Shown here: positions 26,358 through 35,061 of the stretch, one piece after another | Layout of the letters: the number at the start of each line of letters is the position of its first letter | Position numbering within the stretch: the stretch's first letter is position 1 | Origin: Dyadobacter bucti | GTDB lineage: Bacteria > Bacteroidota > Bacteroidia > Cytophagales > Spirosomataceae | Direction: 5' to 3' | NCBI RefSeq assembly: GCF_005869225.1 | Contig: NZ_SWFP01000008.1 | Location: 124,001-188,000 of the forward strand | DNA: 64,000 bases | Position numbers and translations under genes: made by a program | Notes under the pieces: generated by a model | What the model was told of the DNA's origin: nothing | The model's input: the letters and a program-made list of their open reading frames with translations, nothing else | The model's database searches: none

Positions 26358-26810
26358 ATGAAATCTGTAAAAGCCATCATATTATTCTGCTGCATTACTT
26401 CTCTTTTCGCATTCACGCCTGCTCCCAATCCGGTAAAATTGACATGGGAAATATTGCGTGACGTCACTTTTAAGAAGAAATGGTATGCCGAAGAGTCCAT
26501 ATATATGCTTCATCCGACCTTTGGCCCGAGTGTCGAAAAGCTAAAAAACCAGCAGGTGACAATTACCGGTTATATTCTTCCGGTGGATCTGGAAGCTAAT
26601 TTGTATGTATTGTCAGCTTTTCCGTTCAGTGCCTGTTTTTTCTGCGGGGGTGCTGGTCCGGAAACCGTTATGACTTTGAATTTTAAGAAGAAAGACGGAA
26701 AGAAATTTAAAACTGACGAACGGCTCACGTTCGTGGGCACTTTAAAGCTCAATGCAGACGATATATATCAAATGAATTATATCCTCGAAAACGCTGAAAT
26801 CGCGAATTGA
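26358..26810 (+). CDS. DUF3299-like exported protein of the ABC operon
   Basis: The ATG at 26358 gives 150 residues with a signal peptide (MKSVKAIILFCCITSLFAF); the longer frame from 26253 overlaps the permease and lacks a signal at its start. The body has the DUF3299 order: VTITGYILPVDLE, a Cys-containing segment FSACFFCGGAGPET, and a final LKLNADDIYQMNYIL. It looks like an OB-fold-like domain with two close cysteines that could bind metal. It is the last gene of the operon and its stop codon directly abuts that of nuoH on the other strand. Confidence 0.75.
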   Translation: MKSVKAIILFCCITSLFAFTPAPNPVKLTWEILRDVTFKKKWYAEESIYMLHPTFGPSVEKLKNQQVTITGYILPVDLEANLYVLSAFPFSACFFCGGAGPETVMTLNFKKKDGKKFKTDERLTFVGTLKLNADDIYQMNYILENAEIAN

Positions 26811-27932
26811 TCACTGAATCCCTACCAGGCGCCAGACACCTGAAATAAAGAACAAAACCAACCCTACCGGCGTCAGCACTTTCCAGCCCAGATACATCAG
26901 CTGATCAACACGCAGCCTCGGCAATGTCCATCGTGCCCACATCTGAATCAAGATACCAGTGATCGCTTTGCTTAATAACCAGAAAGCTCCGGTCATGTAG
27001 CCAAACCAGGTTCCAGGCTCACCGCTGGTCCAATCCGCGAGTTTCAGAGGGCCTATATTTGGAAAAGGGGTATTCCAGCTTCCCAGAAATAAAATCGCTC
27101 CCAAGAGGCAAACCAGCAGCATCATACCATATTCAGAAAGCATAAACAATGCCCAGCGCATCCCGGAATATTCAGTATGGAAACCGGCCACCAATTCAGA
27201 TTCTCCCTCCGGCAAATCAAAAGGCGCACGGTTGCATTCGGCCAGCGAAGCAATGAAGAATACAATGTAAGCAATTAATAAAAATGGATTCCTGATCACA
27301 TTCCAGGATAAAAAACCGCCCACACCCGTGACATCGATCCCGAGTTTTTTCATTCCAAAAAGATATATCGTGTCCGGACTGTAAATTCCTTGCTGATAGC
27401 TAATTACCTGTAAATCTAATGTTTGCGTGAGCATAACAACACAGAGGATCGCGAGGCCCAGCGGGATTTCGTATGAAATGATCTGTGCTACCGCCCGCAT
27501 CGCACCATACAATGCAAACTTGTTATTGGAGCCCCAGCCCGCCATCAGCAGCCCGATGACATCAATCGAAACTATTGTCAGTAAAAAGAAAACCCCCACA
27601 GTTGCGGCTGATCCTGCCAGGTCGGGGGCTAAAGGAACCACTGCAAAGCCAGTAAATACGGATAGAAAAATTACGAAAGGCGCTATAAGAAAAAGCCGGC
27701 GATCGGCGGCTTTGGGAACAATATCTTCTTTCTGAAGCAACTTCAGCAAATCGGCGAAAAGTTGCAGTAGCCCCCATTTACCCACTTCCATAGGCCCCAT
27801 CCTGTCTTGTATGAATGCTGAGACTTTACGTTCCAGATATACCCCAACTACGACAAACCCGGGGACCGCCAACAAGAAAAAGATGAGTGTAAACGGCATC
27901 AACAACCAATTATATACGTTTCCAATTTTCAC
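26811..27932 (-). CDS. nuoH: NADH-quinone oxidoreductase subunit H
   Basis: This 373-residue membrane protein has about eight to nine helices. It carries YLERKVSAFIQDRMGP, the quinone-site loop AECNRAPFDLPEGESELVAG and FHTEYSGMRWA, all diagnostic of NuoH, the subunit linking the peripheral arm of complex I to the proton-pumping arm. No other nuo gene is next to it: the flanking genes are a DUF3299-like gene (convergent) and gldB (upstream, same strand, 17 bases away). Confidence 0.96.
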   Translation of the reverse strand: MKIGNVYNWLLMPFTLIFFLLAVPGFVVVGVYLERKVSAFIQDRMGPMEVGKWGLLQLFADLLKLLQKEDIVPKAADRRLFLIAPFVIFLSVFTGFAVVPLAPDLAGSAATVGVFFLLTIVSIDVIGLLMAGWGSNNKFALYGAMRAVAQIISYEIPLGLAILCVVMLTQTLDLQVISYQQGIYSPDTIYLFGMKKLGIDVTGVGGFLSWNVIRNPFLLIAYIVFFIASLAECNRAPFDLPEGESELVAGFHTEYSGMRWALFMLSEYGMMLLVCLLGAILFLGSWNTPFPNIGPLKLADWTSGEPGTWFGYMTGAFWLLSKAITGILIQMWARWTLPRLRVDQLMYLGWKVLTPVGLVLFFISGVWRLVGIQ

Positions 27933-27949
27933 AAAAGTAAGTAAAAAAC

Positions 27950-28960
27950 TTACTCCTGGTCATCGGGCTCACCTTTATATCCCGATTCCTGAAGAATCCT
28001 GGCGGCATTGTCGATCTGCATCAGCTCGACCAGCGTTACTTTACGATTTTCCGCCATAAAACGGCCAACAATACGCCAACCAAGCCAACGTCCGATAGCG
28101 CCCGGCACTTTTTCCCCGATTTCGGACGTAAATGGTCTTTCTTCTATAAATTTCTTTTTCCGCAGGTCACTTTTCTCATATAGCAATTTGCTGGAAATAA
28201 AGTAAGACCATATTTGAAGCTGGCTATTGTAGGTCCGGCGCAGGTTTTCGCCGGAGTACCCCAGGATCAGGCTATCGGGTGTATCTGGCATGATCTGTTT
28301 TACAAATTCGTATCCTTTTCCATAGCCCACCATATCTCCGAGAAGTGTCTGATCGGCAGCATCCATTTTATTGTAACGGTTGGATGTGAAGAATATAATG
28401 GCCGGAACAATATACTCCTTTTGATATCTTTTGAGCTGATAATCAAAGACATCAGGCCGGAAACGAGCGGAGGGCCCTCCGAAATAGTCGAGACCAATGA
28501 TGATAAGCGAGTCGGAAATGTAAAGATCGTTGCCGGTAAAACCAGTCACCATAAATTCAATCCGGGGCGCTTTAAAATCAGGATAATGATGTTTTATATT
28601 TTTAAAAGCCTTCTGTAGCGGATTTAAAATCGTCGTGTTCCGGTTTCCGATCAGTGAATCCAGCTGCTTTTTAAAAGCTTGTAAATCCGGATTTTGTAAA
28701 ATATTATATAAATATGACGTAAACTGTGCTGAATCAACGGGTGAGTCTGTGAAGTAAATGCTCGAAAGATGCGGATGCTTATTCAGAAAATTTTGCACAT
28801 CTTTAACCGATTTGCAGGAGAAAAGCTCCTGGTCAAGATTTTCCGAAAAAAGGTCCATTTGAATGGCATCTGCAGCTGTTTCTTCCCTGTCATCAGTTTT
28901 GCAGGAAACAACAAAAACGGCAAATAGCATTAGGAAGGGTAAGATTCTGGAATATATCAT
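27950..28960 (-). CDS. gldB: Gliding motility lipoprotein GldB
   Basis: The ATG at 28958-28960 gives 336 residues with a lipoprotein signal ending VVSC (Cys20). The body contains IEFMVTGFTGNDLYISD, LIIGLDYFGGPSARF and GYGKGYEFVKQIMP, characteristic of GldB. In Flavobacterium johnsoniae GldB is needed for gliding; the family also occurs in non-gliding Bacteroidota, so motility cannot be concluded. It lies just upstream of nuoH on the same strand and is divergent from an NAD(P)-binding protein gene 21 bases away. Confidence 0.9.
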   Translation of the reverse strand: MIYSRILPFLMLFAVFVVSCKTDDREETAADAIQMDLFSENLDQELFSCKSVKDVQNFLNKHPHLSSIYFTDSPVDSAQFTSYLYNILQNPDLQAFKKQLDSLIGNRNTTILNPLQKAFKNIKHHYPDFKAPRIEFMVTGFTGNDLYISDSLIIIGLDYFGGPSARFRPDVFDYQLKRYQKEYIVPAIIFFTSNRYNKMDAADQTLLGDMVGYGKGYEFVKQIMPDTPDSLILGYSGENLRRTYNSQLQIWSYFISSKLLYEKSDLRKKKFIEERPFTSEIGEKVPGAIGRWLGWRIVGRFMAENRKVTLVELMQIDNAARILQESGYKGEPDDQE

Positions 28961-28981
28961 TGTGTGGGATAAAAGATTAAT

Positions 28982-29863
28982 ATGTCGAATCAGCAATCAA
29001 AAGTAGAAAAAAAACGAATAAGCATTCTGGGCTGTGGCTGGCTGGGTTTTCCGCTTGCCATACGGCTTCGAAGTCACCCGATCACTTCGGAAATCAAAGG
29101 AAGTACAACGTCGCTCTTCAAACTGGAAAACTTCAAAACCAACGGAATTGACGGCTACCTACTCGATTTGACCCCTGAGCTTCGAAGTGATGATTCCTCA
29201 ACGATGTCTTTCTTCGATACCGATTCGTTGATCATTTCCCTGCCACCGCGCCTGGGCAAAACTGAACCTGGATTCTATACCAGACAGATTGATTCAGTGG
29301 CTGATGAAATAGAAAAATCTTTCATCAAAGAAATAATTTTCATTAGTTCAACCGGAATTTATCCTGACTTAAACAGGATTGTCCTGGAAAATGACGTGCT
29401 GCTTCCGGAACAATCTGCATCTCCGGACATGGTTACCGCCGAAAATATAATTCAATCACTGCGCCATGAAAAAACGGTATCAATTCTCCGGCTTGGCGGT
29501 CTGCTTGGCTACAACCGCATTCCGGGGAAATACGTAAAGGGACAAAAAAATATGACAACCCGTTCAATACCTGTAAATTATATCCATCGCGACGATGCTG
29601 TCGGGATCATTGTAACCATTCTGGAACGCGGCGTGGTGAACGAGACATTTAATATTGTAGCCCCACTCCATCCAACCCGTGGTGAAGTATACGAAGCCTC
29701 ATGTAACCAATTTGGCTGGGAAGTACCCACCTTCGACCAATTTGCAACCGAGCAAGACTTTAAAATTATTTCGGCCGATAAATTTTCCTCTTTCTACGAT
29801 TACAAATTCCTGTTCTCTGATCCGCTGGACTTCTATTACAGCCTGGAAGACGAACTTCGTTAA
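28982..29863 (+). CDS. NAD(P)-binding protein, YeeZ-like SDR family
   Basis: The protein has 293 residues and starts with a Rossmann motif ISILGCGWLGFPLA typical of YeeZ/YlbE-like NAD-dependent epimerase/dehydratase-related proteins. The segment EIIFISSTGIYPD fits the active-site strand of extended SDR proteins but the Tyr-x-x-x-Lys pair is not evident. The substrate is unknown. A bidirectional hairpin terminator follows at 29895-29927. Confidence 0.78.
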   Translation: MSNQQSKVEKKRISILGCGWLGFPLAIRLRSHPITSEIKGSTTSLFKLENFKTNGIDGYLLDLTPELRSDDSSTMSFFDTDSLIISLPPRLGKTEPGFYTRQIDSVADEIEKSFIKEIIFISSTGIYPDLNRIVLENDVLLPEQSASPDMVTAENIIQSLRHEKTVSILRLGGLLGYNRIPGKYVKGQKNMTTRSIPVNYIHRDDAVGIIVTILERGVVNETFNIVAPLHPTRGEVYEASCNQFGWEVPTFDQFATEQDFKIISADKFSSFYDYKFLFSDPLDFYYSLEDELR

Positions 29864-29894
29864 AACCGGCATAATCAAATCATTAATTTACAAA

Positions 29895-29927
29895 AAAAGT
29901 CCATGAGATCATATCCCATGGACTTTT
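29895..29927. terminator. Bidirectional terminator
   Basis: Arms aaaagtccatg (29895-29905) and catggactttt (29917-29927) form an 11-bp stem with A/T runs on both sides. It lies between convergent genes and can serve both. Confidence 0.8.
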
Positions 29928-29945
29928 CATTGTCATATCTGTTTT

Positions 29946-31100
29946 CTACTGCGCCCCGAGCAACTCTGTCAGTTTGGTCTCAAGAGCCGGGCCACGAAGA
30001 TTTTTGGCGATGATCTTACCGTCCTTGTCCAGGAGAAATGTCGCAGGGATAGCATTTACTCCGTACGCCTGCGCCACGCCTGAGTTCCATTTTTTGAGTT
30101 CTGAGCCATGGTTCCATTTGAGATTGTCCCTTTCGATAGCCGTTTTCCATGCCTTCTCATTATCGTCAAGCGAAACGCCATAAATAGAAAAACCCTTGTC
30201 TTTGAACTTGTCATACATGCGAACCACATTCGGATTTTCCATGCGGCAGGGGCCACACCAGGAAGCCCAGAAGTCTATCAGAACAAATTTTCCGCGCAAT
30301 GAAGAAAGAGCTATTTTGTTTCCCTGGGGATCGTTCAGCGTAAAATCTGGGGCCTGCTCACCAACTGCAAGTCCCGCCATTCGTTTCACCTGGCCAATGA
30401 AAGACTTTGCCAGCACAGGCGTGGGCTGAACCTGGCTGTAATCTTCAGCCAGTTTTTTCAGGATTTCCAGATCATCTTCCGGGCTCAGGAAATTATTGGC
30501 TGTAAACAGAGCTACTAGTGAGGTCCCCATTTCCGGCAACAACTTCTTGATTACTTCCAGGCGCTCCTTATCAGCAGCGGCAAAAGATTGCTGTATTTCC
30601 TGAATTTTTTTGGTATCCTTTTTTTCTTCCGCAGCAGCATATTCTTCGTTCCAAACGGTCACTTTCGCAGCAAAACCCTGCATTAACTGATCGATTTTGG
30701 CATAGTACTCCATGTTTTTGGATCCTGTCACCTCAGCTTTTCCGTTTTTGCCCTTGCTGTCTTTAGCAACTCCGTCCGCTATTACATTAAAATTCTCCCC
30801 GCCTTCAACCAGCAAAACGACTTTCTGACGGTCAGCCACATTGATCGAGAAAAAACTTCCCCTTTCTTTTTCAGTACCCTTTACTGTGAAAGACCCGTCC
30901 CCGGAAAGCTGCGTGGAATCCAGTTTAACTGAAGATCCATTGGCTCCGGAACGCGAAAGAATAATCTTTTCTCCTTTCACTCCATTTTTGACTTTTCCCG
31001 TCACCGTAAACTCTTTTGGCGTAATTTCCTGAGCTACCGACAGCAGGCTGACGATAGAAAAACCGGAGGCAAGTAGACACCGTTTAAAATATTCCTTCAT
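29946..31100 (-). CDS. TlpA-like thioredoxin-fold protein with DUF4369 domain
   Basis: The protein has 384 residues and an N-terminal signal peptide (about 1-23). A DUF4369 domain at about 30-130 is followed by a helical linker and a C-terminal AhpC/TSA-thioredoxin domain from about 245. The active site is WASWCGPCR (Cys282, Cys285), and the cis-proline is in AIPATFLLD. It is probably a periplasmic disulfide reductase of the TlpA/ResA type, common in several copies in Bacteroidota. It may reduce cytochrome c apoproteins or extracytoplasmic substrates. Confidence 0.9.
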   Translation of the reverse strand: MKEYFKRCLLASGFSIVSLLSVAQEITPKEFTVTGKVKNGVKGEKIILSRSGANGSSVKLDSTQLSGDGSFTVKGTEKERGSFFSINVADRQKVVLLVEGGENFNVIADGVAKDSKGKNGKAEVTGSKNMEYYAKIDQLMQGFAAKVTVWNEEYAAAEEKKDTKKIQEIQQSFAAADKERLEVIKKLLPEMGTSLVALFTANNFLSPEDDLEILKKLAEDYSQVQPTPVLAKSFIGQVKRMAGLAVGEQAPDFTLNDPQGNKIALSSLRGKFVLIDFWASWCGPCRMENPNVVRMYDKFKDKGFSIYGVSLDDNEKAWKTAIERDNLKWNHGSELKKWNSGVAQAYGVNAIPATFLLDKDGKIIAKNLRGPALETKLTELLGAQ

Positions 31101-31130
31101 GATATATTCTAGAATTTGTGTGACAAATTT

Positions 31131-32624
31131 TCAGAGTTTCCCGGCAAGAAGTTGGTTGACCAGTTTCGGATCTGCGGTACCATTTGATTTTTTCATAATC
31201 TCCCCTACAAACAGCCCTAACAGTCCCTTTTTACCTTTTTTATATGCCGCGACTTTATCTGGCATTGAGCTGATTACCTCATCTACCAACGTTTCAAGTT
31301 CGTTTGTATTGCTGTTTTGCAGCCAGTTATTTGATGTTGCAATTTCTGTCGGTGTCCGCTCAGGCTCAGCCAATAACACAGGAAATATTTTCTGGGAAGC
31401 TACCGAATTGCTCACAACCCCGGATTCGCTCAGCTCTATCAGATCGGCCAGACTTTGTGCGCTCACGGGGAACAATGCTATATCTCCGTCGTGGTCATTG
31501 AGATAAGATTTTACAGGACCCATCAGCCAGTTTGACGCAGCTTTATATGAAGATGTTTTGGAGCAGACCGTTTCGAAATAATCTGCTATTTCCTTGGTGT
31601 CAGTGAGTACCATTGCATCGTATGCCGGAATTCCGTACTTCAACGTAAATTTTTCACGTAATTCATGCGGAAGCGCAGGCATACTCGCCTTGATATTTTC
31701 AAGCCATTCGTCTGACACTATTATAGGACTAAGATCAGGATCGGGAAAATAACGGTAATCGTTCATTGTTTCCTTTACCCTCATGCCGTAAGTTTGACCA
31801 TTTTCGACATCAAACATGCGTGTTTCCTGCTGTATTTCAATGTTATTCTCGAGCAGCGCCACCTGCCTTCTGGTTTCATAAGCGATAGCGCGCATCATGT
31901 TCCGGATCGAGTTCATGTTTTTCACCTCCACTTTGGTCCCGAGCCTGCTCTCTCCATTCTTCCTGATGGATACATTCACATCGCAGCGAAGTGACCCTTC
32001 CTCCATGTTCCCGTCGCTGATACCAAGATAGCGCACCAGCCTTCTGATTTCCGTTACAAAAGCCCCGGTTTCTTCCGCCGAGCGCAAATCAGGCTCTGAA
32101 ACCATTTCCACCAACGGCGTTCCAGCCCGGTTGTAATCGAGCAAAGTAGCAGTGTCGCTGCCGTCATGAACTGATTTTCCGGCATCTTCCTCTAAGTGTA
32201 TATGATGAAAACGGATCAGCTTCTCGTTGATTTGCCCTGCGGTGTTTTTCACAGAAATCTTAACCCCTCCATTTTCACAGATCGGCTTTTTGTCCTGGGA
32301 AATCTGGTAACCTTTAGGAAGATCAGGGTAAAAGTAATTTTTCCGGTCAAAAATAGTCCGTCGGCTGATAGAACATCCGCAAGCCAGCCCGAGCCGTATT
32401 GCGTATTCAACTGCCTTTTTATTGATCTTGGGCAAGGTGCCCGGCAAAGCCAGAGTCAGCGGGCCAATATTGGTATTGGGCCCGGCACCGAAAAGATTGC
32501 GGTCCTGGGCAAATAATTTGGAGTCGGTTAGAAGCTGGCAATGTACCTCAAGCCCAATGACGGTTTCGTAAGTGGCTAAAAGTTCATCACTGATATCAGC
32601 GGGATGATGTGCCTTTTCGGTCAT
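31131..32624 (-). CDS. gatB: Asp-tRNA(Asn)/Glu-tRNA(Gln) amidotransferase subunit B
   Basis: The ATG at 32622-32624 gives 497 residues; the eight extra residues of the longer frame are not conserved-looking. The family motifs are ETVIGLEVHCQL, KNYFYPDLPKGYQISQ and NRAGTPLVEMVSEPDLRS, with a C-terminal YqeY-like helical domain (about 350-497) ending in a GEIMKKSNGTADPKLVN segment. GatB positions the mischarged tRNA for amidation together with GatA and GatC, which are not in the window. Confidence 0.97.
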   Translation of the reverse strand: MTEKAHHPADISDELLATYETVIGLEVHCQLLTDSKLFAQDRNLFGAGPNTNIGPLTLALPGTLPKINKKAVEYAIRLGLACGCSISRRTIFDRKNYFYPDLPKGYQISQDKKPICENGGVKISVKNTAGQINEKLIRFHHIHLEEDAGKSVHDGSDTATLLDYNRAGTPLVEMVSEPDLRSAEETGAFVTEIRRLVRYLGISDGNMEEGSLRCDVNVSIRKNGESRLGTKVEVKNMNSIRNMMRAIAYETRRQVALLENNIEIQQETRMFDVENGQTYGMRVKETMNDYRYFPDPDLSPIIVSDEWLENIKASMPALPHELREKFTLKYGIPAYDAMVLTDTKEIADYFETVCSKTSSYKAASNWLMGPVKSYLNDHDGDIALFPVSAQSLADLIELSESGVVSNSVASQKIFPVLLAEPERTPTEIATSNNWLQNSNTNELETLVDEVISSMPDKVAAYKKGKKGLLGLFVGEIMKKSNGTADPKLVNQLLAGKL

Positions 32625-32645
32625 AATAATTAACAAATGCTTTCG

Positions 32646-32653
32646 CAAAGATA
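32646..32653 (-). promoter_or_regulatory. Candidate -7 promoter element for gatB
   Basis: On the minus strand TATCTTTG matches the Bacteroidota consensus TAnnTTTG and lies 21 bases before the gatB ATG. It partly abuts the terminator hairpin at 32655-32691. Confidence 0.45.
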
Positions 32654-32654
32654 C

Positions 32655-32691
32655 AAATACGGGCCGTCCACAGCATGAACGGCCCGTATTT
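32655..32691 (-). terminator. Terminator of the cytochrome c lipoprotein gene
   Basis: Arms aaatacgggccgt and acggcccgtattt form a 13-bp perfect stem with an 11-base loop. It lies downstream of the cytochrome c stop codon and just before the gatB promoter element. Confidence 0.75.
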
Positions 32692-32716
32692 TCTATATAA
32701 AGACTACCCTTTGATA

Positions 32717-33259
32717 TTACAAAGAGTTAATCCAGTTTGCTATAATAACAATATCGGCTTTCGGAACGTGTGCAAGAGGAGCCATGGGAGGATATCCGGG
32801 CCAGTGCTCTGGTTTTGGATTATGTACCAGTTCGACGATTTCATCCGCTGTATACTTTTTCTTCGCCACTTCTGAATAAGCAGGCCCGATCACCTTATCA
32901 TAAGCTTGGTGACACGCAAAACAAGCATGCTTGTTCAATAATGCAGAAACATCCGCAGGTACCGCTTTGCGTTTAGGGGCTGCATCTACCGGCGTTGCTG
33001 TGGCAGCAGCAGCAGTAGTATCTCCTGGTTTGGTTGAATCCGATGGAGATGTGGCAGGCGCGGGTGCAGATGCTGGTGTCCGCTCAGGTTGGTTTTTTCT
33101 TTCACTTTGAAGGGTTACAAGAGCTGCTTCTTCCCTGGCTTTGCTACCCGAGCCATAATAATGATCGTACTTATCGCGATCTTCTTTGGAAGAACAGCCT
33201 GCGCAAAGAGAAACTACAAGGGCTGTAAATACCCAAGAAGTACTTTTTTTGAGTGTCAT
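32717..33259 (-). CDS. Lipoprotein with C-terminal cytochrome c domain
   Basis: The ATG at 33257-33259 gives 180 residues; a TTG nine bases upstream is less likely. A lipoprotein signal ends LCAGC (Cys22). A low-complexity Ala/Pro/Thr/Ser linker (about 58-95) joins it to a class I cytochrome c domain with CFACH and a distal Met probably in PPMAPL. The heme would sit in the periplasm near the outer face of a membrane, as in electron-donor lipoproteins of Bacteroidota. Partner enzyme unknown. Confidence 0.85.
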   Translation of the reverse strand: MTLKKSTSWVFTALVVSLCAGCSSKEDRDKYDHYYGSGSKAREEAALVTLQSERKNQPERTPASAPAPATSPSDSTKPGDTTAAAATATPVDAAPKRKAVPADVSALLNKHACFACHQAYDKVIGPAYSEVAKKKYTADEIVELVHNPKPEHWPGYPPMAPLAHVPKADIVIIANWINSL

Positions 33260-33475
33260 TGTTTTCAATTTTTTAAAATTTCCGCCAGATTAAGGTCATT
33301 ACTGTTTAATCGCCACACGAAGAAAGCAAGTTTGCGTTAGAATTCCTTGATATTTGTTACGGAAAGCACGATCTTTTTTAACAAAAACAATCGACAAAAC
33401 ATTATTTATCAGCTCATTAACATCAAACCATAAAAATAAAAATCTTCAAATTTTATCTTTATTTGAAATATATTA

Positions 33476-33506
33476 TTGTGAATAATATGAAATGTTATTA
33501 CTTTTG
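33476..33506 (+). promoter_or_regulatory. Bacteroidota-type promoter of rpmG
   Basis: TTG at 33476-33478 and TACTTTTG at 33499-33506 are separated by 20 bases, fitting the -33 TTG / -7 TAnnTTTG pattern of Bacteroidota housekeeping promoters. The L33 start is 29 bases further on. Confidence 0.6.
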
Positions 33507-33535
33507 CAGTCCTATTTGTAAAACGATGTAAAGTA

Positions 33536-33718
33536 ATGGCTAAGAAAGGTAATAGAGTACAGGTTATATTGGAATGCACAGAACAAAAAGATAGTGGTGT
33601 TCCAGGAATGTCACGTTATGTGACTACAAAAAATCGGAAAAATACGCCTAGCCGTATGGAATTGAAAAAATTCAATTCTTTTCTGAGACGCTATACAATC
33701 CACAAAGAGATTAAGTAA
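33536..33718 (+). CDS. rpmG: 50S ribosomal protein L33
   Basis: The protein has 60 residues, starting [17 protein letters not shown] and containing [12 protein letters not shown], clearly L33. Only one cysteine is present, so this is the zinc-free form that does not depend on zinc supply. A DUF4295 gene and ftsY follow on the same strand, an arrangement conserved in Bacteroidota; the usual rpmB (L28) that precedes L33 is instead at 56.6 kb. Confidence 0.97.
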   Translation: MAKKGNRVQVILECTEQKDSGVPGMSRYVTTKNRKNTPSRMELKKFNSFLRRYTIHKEIK

Positions 33719-33824
33719 GTTCGTTGTAAGCTCGGCGGTTGCTTAGGAAATTTAACATAAGTAGCCAGGCAGCGTATCACTAACTGATAGCTTTTAATAT
33801 ATAACATTTTAAAAATATACAGAC

Positions 33825-33977
33825 ATGGCAAAGAAAGTAGTTGCTACCCTGAAAAAAGAAGGCGGTAAATCATTTGCCAAAGTGATTAAAGCCGTTAAAT
33901 CTCCAAAAACAGGAGCTTACACGTTCAAAGAAGAAATCGTACCTCTTGACGGTGTTCAAGGAGCGTTGAAAAACTGA
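33825..33977 (+). CDS. DUF4295 small protein
   Basis: A 50-residue frame beginning MAKKVVATLKKEGGKSFAK and ending GVQGALKN matches the Bacteroidota-specific DUF4295 family, which accompanies rpmG and ftsY and is probably ribosome-associated. The ATG is at 33825-33827. It is basic and Lys-rich. A strong hairpin terminator follows at 34008-34034. Confidence 0.93.
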   Translation: MAKKVVATLKKEGGKSFAKVIKAVKSPKTGAYTFKEEIVPLDGVQGALKN

Positions 33978-34007
33978 TTTCCTTTTATAGGTTTTGATAT
34001 TGAGTTT

Positions 34008-34034
34008 TAAAAAGTCCCTTTTGGGACTTTTTTT
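34008..34034 (+). terminator. Terminator after rpmG-DUF4295
   Basis: aaaaagtccc and gggactttttttt (34009-34018, 34023-34034) flank a TTTT loop. The stem ends in a long T run, so it is a strong intrinsic terminator separating ribosomal genes from ftsY. Confidence 0.88.
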
Positions 34035-34038
34035 GTTA

Positions 34039-34046
34039 TATTTTTG
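34039..34046 (+). promoter_or_regulatory. Candidate -7 promoter element for ftsY
   Basis: TATTTTTG fits TAnnTTTG directly after the preceding terminator, 52 bases before the ftsY ATG. The -33 region is occupied by the terminator, so support is moderate. Confidence 0.4.
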
Positions 34047-34098
34047 AGCCGTAATAAATACACATACGCTTACAGATTTTATATCCCATACTCCGATT

Positions 34099-35061
34099 AT
34101 GAGCTTATTTGGTTTTTTTTCAAAAGAGAAAAAAGAAACGTTAGACAAAGGCCTCGAAAAAACAAAGGACAGTTTCTTTGGAAAACTGTCGCGCGCAATA
34201 GTTGGTAAAACGACAATCGACGAAGACGTTCTGGACGAATTGGAAGATATCCTCGTCAGCTCCGATGTAGGTGTTGAAACTACTGTGAAAATCATCAAAC
34301 GAATAGAAGAGCGCGTTGCCAGGGACAAATATGCTACCACGGCAGAACTTGACCATATCCTGCGGGAAGAAATTGCCGCGCTTCTGACCGAAAACAAATC
34401 TGTAGACATCAAAGACAGCTTTGAAACAGAGCACCTTCCCAAGCCTTATGTGATTATGGTGGTAGGTGTGAACGGCGTCGGTAAAACGACAACGATCGGA
34501 AAACTTGCCCACCAGTTTCATCAAAAGGGACATAAAGTTGTGTTAGGAGCCGCTGATACTTTCCGGGCTGCGGCGGTAGACCAGCTGAAATTATGGGGCA
34601 AGCGCGTGGATGTTCCGGTAATCGACCACGGAATGAACACTGATCCCTCGGCCGTTGCCTACGATGCTTTAAAAAAAGGGACAGAATCTGGTGCCGACGT
34701 AATTATAATTGACACGGCCGGCCGCTTGCATACCAAAGTAAACCTGATGAACGAGCTCTCGAAAATCAAGCGCGTGATGCAAAAGATTATTCCGGATTCT
34801 CCACATGAAGTATTGCTCGTGCTGGACGGCAGTACCGGGCAAAATGCTGTTATACAGGCTCGTGAGTTCACCAAGGTAACTGAAATAACGGCGCTCGCAA
34901 TTACCAAATTGGACGGAACGGCAAAAGGCGGGGTCGTAATAGGCATTTCTGACGAATTCAAAATTCCTGTGAAATACATCGGTGTCGGCGAGAAAATGGA
35001 GGACCTGCAGGTGTTTGACAGGGACGAATTTGTGGATTCATTGTTTAAAAAGATCGGATAA
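34099..35061 (+). CDS. ftsY: Signal recognition particle receptor FtsY
   Basis: The protein has 320 residues. It has a short charged N-terminus instead of the long acidic A domain, a four-helix N domain (about 1-100), and the G domain with G1 GVNGVGKTT, DTAGR and TKLDGTAKGG. FtsY binds the SRP-ribosome complex and delivers nascent membrane proteins to the translocon. The gene lies in the conserved rpmG-DUF4295-ftsY-rimO cluster. Confidence 0.97.
   Translation: MSLFGFFSKEKKETLDKGLEKTKDSFFGKLSRAIVGKTTIDEDVLDELEDILVSSDVGVETTVKIIKRIEERVARDKYATTAELDHILREEIAALLTENKSVDIKDSFETEHLPKPYVIMVVGVNGVGKTTTIGKLAHQFHQKGHKVVLGAADTFRAAAVDQLKLWGKRVDVPVIDHGMNTDPSAVAYDALKKGTESGADVIIIDTAGRLHTKVNLMNELSKIKRVMQKIIPDSPHEVLLVLDGSTGQNAVIQAREFTKVTEITALAITKLDGTAKGGVVIGISDEFKIPVKYIGVGEKMEDLQVFDRDEFVDSLFKKIG

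Noticed and set aside
33870-34442. 190-residue minus-strand frame over DUF4295 and ftsY
   Set aside because: Antisense to two clear genes; Ser-rich composition is the typical shadow of ftsY.
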